From UBA2210 sp036825195 (lineage in GTDB: Bacteria > Desulfobacterota > Syntrophia > Syntrophales > UBA2210), in the NCBI GenBank assembly GCA_036825195.1, contig DAISYQ010000065.1:1-11327 (forward strand): a stretch of DNA of 11,327 bases, read 5' to 3'. A program made the position numbers and the translations under genes. Shown here in pieces: positions 5,995-11,327 of this stretch. The notes beneath the pieces are model-generated. The model made no database searches. It worked only from the letters and a program-made list of their open reading frames with translations, and was not told where the DNA came from. Every line of letters starts with the position of its first letter. The stretch's first letter is position 1.

Positions 5995-7410
5995 CTAATA
6001 ATCCCCTATCGCAAGTTTCGCGGCGTTCGTTCCGGACATAATTTCACCCTCAAATCCAAGACCGGGCATGAGCATCCCGCCGGTCAGGAAAACATTCTTC
6101 ACGGGCGTCCTATTAGGTAGGCATGACATGCCGATGAAGGAATTTTTTATCCTGTATTTTGGGTTAACAACTCCCTGGCAGTTCCTCGATATGGTTATCG
6201 ATTTTTTCAAGTCCATAAAATCTATATTCTCATCTAAGAAGGGGAGCACTGCTCTCAGGTTACCCAGCATACCTTCTGCATGTGCACAAAGCACGCTGTC
6301 GTCTATTTCCGACGGAGAATCCTTGATGAAAGCGGTAAGGCCTATAGCCCGCTTTCCATCCGGCGCCCTGAGGGTGTCTCCCGGTTCGCTAGTCTCCAGA
6401 AACAGGGGAGTGTCATTCTCACCTGATGCAATCACGACGTAGACTCCCATCTTTTCAGGAACACATCTGTCTCGGACTCCAATATGAATAGTGAACGGGT
6501 AGAACGATGGCAGTATAGTATCATATCTCTTCCTGAGCGTCGAAAGCCTATTGTTCCCAGACAACAGAGAGGCAACATTCTCATATTTTGTACTTATTAT
6601 TATATTTCTTCCGTAGATAGTCGGGACATCATTACCATCCACTTTCACGTTGACTTTTATGGCCCTATCCATCTCAAGTGCCGTAACGGAGCATCTCTCA
6701 ATAACACCCCCATCCGCCTCATACTTTTTCTTCAGTCTCTCTATAAGACGATGTTTGCCTCCGGTGTGATAAAAAATTTTATTCAAAGACAGAGAAAGTA
6801 TTCTCGTAAACGATATTGGACTGATCCCCATCGGATCGAGATTTGACAGGAGGAGAATCTGCGCCTCCAGTACTTTTTTCAGTTGCGGATCATTCAGTAT
6901 ATTTCTAAGATGTGCCGTGAAAGTTCCTTTCTTCAGCAAAATACCGGGTATATTTCGAATGAGATTGATATAGTCCCCCACGGTTTCTGGTTGAAAATGT
7001 AGATCTTGATCAATCAATTCCGATACAAAGGAACTGCTTTTCTCTATAGCCTCATAAAGCTTTCGTATTTCCAAGGCCTTATCGGGAAATTCACGTTCTA
7101 TTTCTTTCAGGTATAGTTCAATCTCATTGGAAAGATCTATCCTGTGGTCGGGAAAGATTATCTGTAATGCCGGTTCCAAAGGGTGATCCTCATGCGTTAT
7201 AAGCAGGTGAGATAGGAGTTGCCTAAAAACGTCCCCTCGGTTCAGACCGGTCCACGGGAAGGGATCTATGTCAAAGGTATAACCAGATTCTGAGTAAAGA
7301 TCAGGAATATTATCCATCGTCAGGAGCACGGTCTTTTTTCCGTAGCTCGCCAGAGTAACCGCCGCTATGAGAGAGCTTGGATCGTTCCCCAGTACAATGG
7401 TGTCATACAT
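5995..7410 (-). CDS. FAD-dependent oxidoreductase of the phytoene desaturase / carotenoid isomerase-like family
   Basis: This 471-residue protein has the overall form of the phytoene-desaturase-like flavoproteins (COG1233 type). An N-terminal FAD-binding strand-turn-helix reads YDTIVLGNDPSSLIAAVTLASYGKK (residues 2-26). A C-terminal flavin-closing segment, NVFLTGGMLMPGLGFEGEIMSGTNAAKLA (about 438-466), matches the usual LTG-x-PG-G-x-GxxxSG pattern. The dinucleotide motif is degenerate: of GxGxxG only G8 is kept, with D10 and S13 in the other glycine positions. FAD may therefore bind differently or weakly. No other carotenoid gene is in the window, so a carotenoid role is not supported; other isoprenoid or lipid substrates are possible. 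Its stop is 2 bases before the phosphofructokinase start, and it is the first gene of that transcript. The ribosome binding site is weak (GGAT about 9 bases before the ATG). Confidence 0.75.
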   Translation of the reverse strand: MYDTIVLGNDPSSLIAAVTLASYGKKTVLLTMDNIPDLYSESGYTFDIDPFPWTGLNRGDVFRQLLSHLLITHEDHPLEPALQIIFPDHRIDLSNEIELYLKEIEREFPDKALEIRKLYEAIEKSSSFVSELIDQDLHFQPETVGDYINLIRNIPGILLKKGTFTAHLRNILNDPQLKKVLEAQILLLSNLDPMGISPISFTRILSLSLNKIFYHTGGKHRLIERLKKKYEADGGVIERCSVTALEMDRAIKVNVKVDGNDVPTIYGRNIIISTKYENVASLLSGNNRLSTLRKRYDTILPSFYPFTIHIGVRDRCVPEKMGVYVVIASGENDTPLFLETSEPGDTLRAPDGKRAIGLTAFIKDSPSEIDDSVLCAHAEGMLGNLRAVLPFLDENIDFMDLKKSITISRNCQGVVNPKYRIKNSFIGMSCLPNRTPVKNVFLTGGMLMPGLGFEGEIMSGTNAAKLAIGDY

Positions 7411-7660
7411 AGCATTATTATCCGATTTTTAATCGATACCTTCCGGTTTGCGACTCTTCTGTAATCCTTTTTGACGGCATAAAACGTAGGTTGTTTTCTT
7501 ACAAACAAGATCTATACAATACCCAATATTCGAATAACCGAGTCGTTTCCCTCTCTATGAAGATCGTCAAAGGACCAGATTTTTCTTTCACTATTATCGT
7601 TTATATATTTAGGTATATCTGCGCATGATTCCAATCAGGCATGCGTCCACGATAATCAAA
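7411..7660. other. Intergenic region before the oxidoreductase-phosphofructokinase transcript
   Basis: These 250 bases lie between the purN stop and the oxidoreductase start, all genes facing minus, and should hold the end of the pur transcript and the promoter of the next one. I see an inverted repeat TTGTTT/AAACAA with a 6-base loop at 7491-7508, and a loose CGCATG/CATGCG inverted repeat at 7622-7645 just after purN that is not followed by a T-run. No promoter pair close to consensus stands out. No protein gene is visible. Confidence 0.4.
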
Positions 7661-8323
7661 CTAAAATTTTTCCAGAGGCGGGTTGTGCATACAAGGTGTT
7701 TCCATCGTGCAGGGGTTTTTTATATGAACCTTTCGCCCGTCAATCTCGATCCTTCCCTCAGCATAAAACTGGATTGCCTGTGGATAAATCCTGTGTTCCT
7801 CTCTCAATATCCTCTGCTGGAGGATGTCCGCAGTGTCATTATCGTACACGGGAATAACAGCCTGAATGATAATGGGGCCGGTATCGACACCTTCATCGGC
7901 GAAATGGACCGTACATCCGGCAAATTTTACACCATAGTCAAAGGCTCTCTTCTGAACGTGCAGACCTTGAAAGGAAGGAAGCAGCGCCGGGTGAATATTC
8001 ATGATCTTCATCGGAAAAGCCCGCAAGAAAAGAGGGGTCAGGATTCTCATAAAACCTGCCATGACGACAAGATCTACGCTATGGGCCTTGAGGACGGCAA
8101 TGACCTCTTTATCAAAATCCTCTCTTGTGCCGAAATTTCCGGGGGAAATAACAACTGAAGGGATATGATGCTTTTCTGCCCTTTCCAGTGCCCGGACATT
8201 GGAGACATTACTTACGACAACACGTATTACCGCATCCACTTTTCCAAGTTCGATGCTGTCGATGATTGATTGCAGATTGGACCCACCACCGGATACCAGA
8301 ACTCCCAGATTTATCTTCTTCAT
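7661..8323 (-). CDS. purN: Phosphoribosylglycinamide formyltransferase (GAR transformylase)
   Basis: PurN transfers a formyl group from 10-formyltetrahydrofolate to glycinamide ribonucleotide, the third step of purine synthesis, in the cytoplasm. The protein has 220 residues (E. coli 212). The N-terminal phosphate-binding loop is LVSGGGSNLQSI (9-20). The catalytic set is intact: N109 and H111 in MNIHPALLPSF, H140, and D147 in DEGVDTGP, matching N106, H108, H137 and D144 of the E. coli enzyme with identical spacing. The tail after about residue 200 is a few residues longer than usual and ends in CMHNPPLEKF. The ATG at 8323 is 6 bases after the purM stop, with a modest GAG ribosome binding site inside the end of purM, so purM-purN form an operon as in E. 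coli. Confidence 0.96.
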   Translation of the reverse strand: MKKINLGVLVSGGGSNLQSIIDSIELGKVDAVIRVVVSNVSNVRALERAEKHHIPSVVISPGNFGTREDFDKEVIAVLKAHSVDLVVMAGFMRILTPLFLRAFPMKIMNIHPALLPSFQGLHVQKRAFDYGVKFAGCTVHFADEGVDTGPIIIQAVIPVYDNDTADILQQRILREEHRIYPQAIQFYAEGRIEIDGRKVHIKNPCTMETPCMHNPPLEKF

Positions 8324-8329
8324 CTTTTT

Positions 8330-9376
8330 TTACTCGAACAGAATGGCCGGGCTATCCTTGCCCCTCTCTGTGATACGACCGATTACATATGCTTGTTCTC
8401 CAAGCCTTTCCAAATGATCAATGATCTCTCGCGAATCTTTTTCCGGTACGATGATCACCATCCCGATTCCCATATTAAATACCCTGAGCATTTCCGAATC
8501 ATCGACGCCGCCCATCTTCTGAATAATCTTGAAAATGGGTAATGGCTCCCAGCTTTCTTTTTCTATAACGACACTGCACCCTTGTGGAAGTATCCTTGGA
8601 ATGTTTTCCGTGAGTCCACCACCCGTGATATGCGCTATTCCTCTGATATCGAAGTTTTTTATGAGATTCAAAATGGGCTTTACATAGATCTTTGTCGGAC
8701 GGAGGAGTTCTATACCGATTGAATCTTCGAGGCCTTCTACCGTATCATTAACACCAAGGCCAGCCTGCTCGAACAGCACTTTCCTGACAAGGGAATAACC
8801 GTTACTGTGAATTCCGCTCGATGCCAGCCCTATAATACTGTCACCTATCCTTATAGCGGAACCGTCAATAACATTATCATATTCAACAACGCCTACAGAG
8901 AAACCTGCCAGATCGTAGGTATCATCCTCGTAAAATCCTGGCATTTCAGCGGTTTCTCCCCCTATGAGTGCACATCCGGCTTCAATGCACCCCTTTGCTA
9001 TCCCCTCCACTACCTGTACGCTTGTTTCAACGCTCAACTTTCCTGTAGCTATATAATCCAAGAAGAAAAGAGGTTCCGCACCCTGAACGATTAAATCGTT
9101 TACATTCATGGCAACAAGATCAATGCCAATCGTATTATGTTGATCCAACATAAAGGCTATTTTGAGTTTCGTACCCACTCCATCGGTTGTCGAAACGAGA
9201 AGAGGGTTTTTATATTTGTCGGGATCCAAGTGGAAAAGGCCTCCAAAATTTCCTATTTCACCTATACTCCCCTTGCGAAGAGTGGGCTTGATGAGCGGTT
9301 TTATCCTGTCAATAAAGTCAGAGGCCTTGTCGATATCCACGCCAGCATCTCTGTACGATGTTTTTTTACTTGTCAT
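8330..9376 (-). CDS. purM: Phosphoribosylformylglycinamidine cyclo-ligase (AIR synthetase)
   Basis: PurM closes the imidazole ring, converting formylglycinamidine ribonucleotide plus ATP to aminoimidazole ribonucleotide, the fifth step of purine synthesis. The chosen start gives 348 residues (E. coli 345) and an N-terminus, MTSKKTSYRDAGVDIDKA, that lines up with the E. coli protein. Family motifs include STTDGVGTKLKIA, the glycine-rich segment around LIGGETAEMPGFY, ASSGIHSNGYSLVRKV, and HITGGGLTENIPR. A TTG at 9397 would extend it by seven residues, but the ATG at 9376 fits the family; the only good ribosome binding site, AGAGGA at 9396-9391, is 14 bases from this ATG, somewhat far. purN follows after 6 bases. 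A TATAAT at 9408-9403 on the minus strand may be the -10 box. Confidence 0.95.
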   Translation of the reverse strand: MTSKKTSYRDAGVDIDKASDFIDRIKPLIKPTLRKGSIGEIGNFGGLFHLDPDKYKNPLLVSTTDGVGTKLKIAFMLDQHNTIGIDLVAMNVNDLIVQGAEPLFFLDYIATGKLSVETSVQVVEGIAKGCIEAGCALIGGETAEMPGFYEDDTYDLAGFSVGVVEYDNVIDGSAIRIGDSIIGLASSGIHSNGYSLVRKVLFEQAGLGVNDTVEGLEDSIGIELLRPTKIYVKPILNLIKNFDIRGIAHITGGGLTENIPRILPQGCSVVIEKESWEPLPIFKIIQKMGGVDDSEMLRVFNMGIGMVIIVPEKDSREIIDHLERLGEQAYVIGRITERGKDSPAILFE

Positions 9377-9702
9377 AATAAGTTCGATTCCTCTCAATAT
9401 AAATTATAAAGTTATTTTCAATGTAAAGTTATATCCCTTCCGTCACATTCACTCTGTTCTCGCAGCCTGAGGGAACTACATGTATTAAAAGCGACATCCT
9501 CGTAAGGCTAACACTGACAGCGTTTCATGTAAAGTATTTTACAGGATCATATACAGTGAAAGGGAATTCAATAACAGAGATCATCTCTGCTACTTGAACG
9601 TATAAGGCAATACAAAAAAAGCACAATGGAAAGATTGGCTTCGCACACATTTTGGCAGGATGATATCATTGTTATTATTTTACGTCTATCAGCGGGTAGT
9701 AC
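9377..9702. other. Intergenic region upstream of purM with palindrome and promoter-like elements
   Basis: These 326 bases separate the ACT-domain gene from purM, both on the minus strand. I see no protein gene. On the minus strand there is an exact TATAAT (9408-9403) 26 bases before the purM ATG but no matching -35, and a second pair, TTATTG (9574-9569) with TATGAT (9551-9546) at 17-base spacing. A perfect palindrome TGTAAA-GTAT-TTTACA lies at 9528-9543, at the start site the second pair would use. A small hairpin CAGAGA-TCA-TCTCTG at 9575-9589 lacks a T-run and is a poor terminator candidate. Confidence 0.4.
9528..9543. promoter_or_regulatory. Candidate operator palindrome upstream of purM
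   Basis: TGTAAA and TTTACA form perfect 6-base arms around GTAT. The site lies about 150 bases upstream of purM and just downstream of a promoter-like pair on the minus strand. Its half-site TGTAAAG appears again at 9422-9428, nearer the gene. This spacing and symmetry suit a dimeric regulator, but I do not recognise a known purine-regulator consensus. Confidence 0.3.
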
Positions 9703-10134
9703 TCATATGTGATAGAGATCGTCACTCCATACCTTTATCCAGTTATCTTCCATAATCTTCAAGGTTTTCTTGACCGGGCCTATACCTAGGATGACAATGG
9801 TTATATCTCCCGTTCCCATACAGGGGTAAATGTAATCAAGGTTGATGTGTGCTTCTTTTAACAGTTTTAGAACTACATTCATTCCTCCGGGATGATTCGG
9901 CATTTCGCATGCAATAACCTCTTTTGTCTTAATCTTGTACCCTGCCGCCTTCAATACATTTACAGCTTTGTCAGGATCGTTTGCAACGAAATAGAACAGG
10001 CCTTTTTCCTCACGTGTTGTAGCGTAACAACAGGCAATGATGTTGATCCTGTTGTCACTCAATATATCACTGACCGCGGATAGCTGCCCTGGTATGTTAT
10101 TCAACCAGAGTTCAATCTGTTTAACCGTTTTCAC
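9703..10134 (-). CDS. Tandem ACT-domain amino-acid-binding protein
   Basis: This 143-residue protein consists of two ACT domains and nothing else. The first runs from about residue 5 to 65 (KQIELWLNNIPGQLSAVSDI), the second from about 73 to 140 (ACEMPNHPGGMNVVLKLL). Each shows the strand, then PG[QG]L/M turn, then helix pattern that forms the amino-acid-binding interface in ACT dimers. Such stand-alone proteins occur next to indolepyruvate-type and other 2-oxoacid ferredoxin oxidoreductases and are thought to sense amino acids. The gene starts with GTG at 10134, and that codon overlaps the stop of the oxidoreductase gamma gene (GTGA); GGGAG lies a few bases upstream. It is therefore translationally coupled to the enzyme. 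Its ligand is not evident; a branched-chain or aromatic amino acid would fit the context. Confidence 0.88.
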   Translation of the reverse strand: MKTVKQIELWLNNIPGQLSAVSDILSDNRINIIACCYATTREEKGLFYFVANDPDKAVNVLKAAGYKIKTKEVIACEMPNHPGGMNVVLKLLKEAHINLDYIYPCMGTGDITIVILGIGPVKKTLKIMEDNWIKVWSDDLYHI

Positions 10135-10679
10135 CGTAGCTCTCCCTTTACAATATATTCAGCGCCCTCGTCCAGAGCCTTGCGATTTAATTTCATGGTG
10201 CCGGCTTTTTTGCCGTTTATGATCTCGGAAAGGCCATTCATGATTGAATCAAGTGTTGTTATCTTGGTATGTGCTACAAACGCTCCCAGCATAATCATAT
10301 TTACAACACGTTCACTTCCCAACTTCTGAGCGATATCGAAGGCTGGTATCCCTATGGCCGTTAAATCATCCCTGGTTAACTCACAACGTACGTGATTTGA
10401 ATTAAGAAGAATGACTCCGCCCTCTCTCATGATGCCCTCGTATTTTAGCAGAGATGGTTTGTTCATGATGACCGCATAATCAGGAGAAGACGCCACAGGG
10501 GAAAAGATCTCTTCATCGGATACGACAACCGTACAATTAGCCGTACCTCCACGCATCTCTGCACCGTAGGCGGGAAGATAGGTTACTTCCCGGCCGTCAC
10601 GCATTGCTGCAACCGCGAAGACATAACCCATCATCAGGACACCCTGTCCGCCAAATCCCGCAAAGACCGTTTTTTTCAT
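10131..10679 (-). CDS. 2-oxoacid:ferredoxin oxidoreductase, gamma subunit
   Basis: This 182-residue protein is the gamma-type subunit of a 2-oxoacid:acceptor oxidoreductase. It has the opening glycine motif FAGFGGQGVLMMG (residues 6-18) and the strongly conserved PAYGAEMRGGTANCTVVVS (36-54). The complex oxidatively decarboxylates a 2-oxoacid to its acyl-CoA and reduces ferredoxin, and is oxygen-sensitive. The gamma subunit takes part in CoA binding and assembly. The ATG at 10679 follows the beta-subunit stop by 14 bases with an AAGAGG ribosome binding site, and its stop overlaps the GTG of the ACT gene. Whether the substrate is 2-oxoglutarate (KorC), branched-chain 2-oxoacids (VorC) or indolepyruvate cannot be decided here, because the alpha subunit lies outside the window. 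I leave the symbol blank for that reason. Confidence 0.9.
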   Translation of the reverse strand: MKKTVFAGFGGQGVLMMGYVFAVAAMRDGREVTYLPAYGAEMRGGTANCTVVVSDEEIFSPVASSPDYAVIMNKPSLLKYEGIMREGGVILLNSNHVRCELTRDDLTAIGIPAFDIAQKLGSERVVNMIMLGAFVAHTKITTLDSIMNGLSEIINGKKAGTMKLNRKALDEGAEYIVKGELR

Positions 10680-10693
10680 CAGAGCAAACCTCT

Positions 10694-11327
10694 TTACCTA
10701 CTTGTTTCGTCCTTTATCACTTTAAGGGGAAATGTCTGCATAACATTCTCGTCGATCCATCTACAGGATTCTACGGAAGACATCTTCCAGTTGGTAGGGC
10801 AGGGCGACAGTATCTCTATAAGAGAGAAACCCAAACCCGCCATCTGTACCTTAAATGCTTTTGTAATCGCTGTCTTGGTCTTTCGTATGTTTTGTATGGA
10901 ATTTACCGCTGTTCGTTCTATGTAGACTGATCCTCTTGCTATTGCCAGCATCTCACTCAGGTCTATAGGAGTTCCATCTCGAACCATATCGCGACCGCCC
11001 GGTGTGGTGGTTGAATTCTGACCGAGCAGGGTTGTGGGAGCCATCTGTCCGCCCGTCATACCATAACAACTGTTGTTGACGAAGATAACGGTGATGTTTT
11101 CCCCTCTGTTGGCAGCGTGAATCGTCTCGGCGGTTCCTATAGCAGCAATATCGCCATCGCCTTGATAAGAGAACACCACTCTGTCAGGAAGGATACGTTT
11201 TATCCCGGTTGCCAGTGCAGCGCCTCTCCCGTGGGGAGCCTCTCCCATGTCTATGTCAAGATAATTATAAGCCAACACGGCGCAACCGGCCGGGGGAACA
11301 CAGATAGTTTTATTTCCTATGTCGAGT
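10694..11327 (-). CDS. 2-oxoacid:ferredoxin oxidoreductase, beta (thiamine-diphosphate) subunit, 5' end beyond right edge
   Basis: This is the catalytic thiamine-diphosphate subunit of the same complex. The reading frame stays open to the right edge, giving 210 visible residues. The part nearest the edge reads TICVPPAGCAVLAYNYLDID, then GEAPHGRGAALATGIKR, both typical of these beta subunits, so the GTG at 11278 is an internal codon and not the start. The cofactor motif is YQGDGDIAAIGTAETIHAANRGE, with GDGD at about residues 56-59 of the fragment, followed by NNSCYGMTGGQMAPTT, which holds magnesium and diphosphate. A conserved SPCPTNW comes near the C-terminus. About 35-60 N-terminal residues should be missing, including the usual CPGC segment. 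It is the first visible gene of a beta-gamma-ACT operon; the alpha subunit is expected just beyond the edge. Confidence 0.92.
   Translation of the reverse strand, partial: LDIGNKTICVPPAGCAVLAYNYLDIDMGEAPHGRGAALATGIKRILPDRVVFSYQGDGDIAAIGTAETIHAANRGENITVIFVNNSCYGMTGGQMAPTTLLGQNSTTTPGGRDMVRDGTPIDLSEMLAIARGSVYIERTAVNSIQNIRKTKTAITKAFKVQMAGLGFSLIEILSPCPTNWKMSSVESCRWIDENVMQTFPLKVIKDETSR

Noticed and set aside
5585..5998. A 137-codon plus-strand frame opposite phosphofructokinase
   Set aside because: It lies fully opposite the conserved first third of a well-supported gene and shows no recognisable protein features.
5995..7410. Carotenoid synthesis by the phytoene-desaturase-like protein
   Set aside because: There is no phytoene synthase or other carotenoid gene nearby, the FAD motif is degenerate, and the family includes enzymes with other substrates.
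7625..8158. A 177-codon plus-strand frame opposite purN
   Set aside because: It is almost entirely antisense to an intact purN with all catalytic residues, so it is a shadow frame.
9575..9589. CAGAGA-TCA-TCTCTG hairpin as terminator of the ACT-domain operon
   Set aside because: The stem is only six base pairs, no T-run follows on the minus strand, and it lies over 100 bases after the stop codon.
11276..11278. GTG as start of the oxidoreductase beta subunit
   Set aside because: The frame stays open to the edge, and the upstream codons encode TICVPPAGCA, a conserved part of the family, so the gene continues beyond the window.

Overview
The window reads as ordinary chromosome of an anaerobic bacterium, most likely a Desulfobacterota (deltaproteobacterial) relative. 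The basis is a ferredoxin-dependent 2-oxoacid oxidoreductase with a companion ACT-domain protein, a DUF4911-like small protein next to a secreted protein of a type I associate with that group, a zinc-type ribosomal protein L28, and a long plant/trypanosome-type phosphofructokinase. This placement is inference from gene content only. Composition looks uniform, in the mid-40s % GC by eye. I saw no mobile element, CRISPR array, tRNA or rRNA gene.

Layout, left to right. (1) Positions 1-1328, minus strand: the first 18 codons of gmd (GDP-mannose 4,6-dehydratase), preceded in transcription by a GT-B family 4 glycosyltransferase; this is the start of a polysaccharide locus that continues beyond the left edge. 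(2) 1329-1771: a 443-base non-coding stretch with promoter-like hexamers, two overlapping palindromes, a short tandem repeat and a strong intrinsic terminator hairpin placed just before the glycosyltransferase, so it may act as an attenuating leader. (3) 1772-3502, minus: recJ, with a good sigma-70-like promoter. (4) 3615-4261, plus: the only plus-strand genes, a DUF4911-like protein overlapping an exported protein with an internal repeat. (5) 4318-7410, minus: rpmB (L28), an ATP-type phosphofructokinase, and a phytoene-desaturase-like FAD oxidoreductase. The oxidoreductase and phosphofructokinase genes are 2 bases apart. (6) 7661-9376, minus: the purine pair purM-purN. (7) 9703-11327, minus: beta and gamma subunits of a 2-oxoacid:ferredoxin oxidoreductase followed by a tandem-ACT protein; the beta gene runs off the right edge.

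The genes fall into independent housekeeping blocks: surface sugar synthesis, DNA repair, translation, glycolysis, purine synthesis (steps 3 and 5) and ferredoxin-linked 2-oxoacid metabolism. No dramatic new system is visible. The parts most worth a second look are the leader before the glycosyltransferase, the uncharacterised exported protein with a 15-residue duplicated motif, the FAD oxidoreductase coupled to phosphofructokinase, and the ACT protein coupled to the oxidoreductase.
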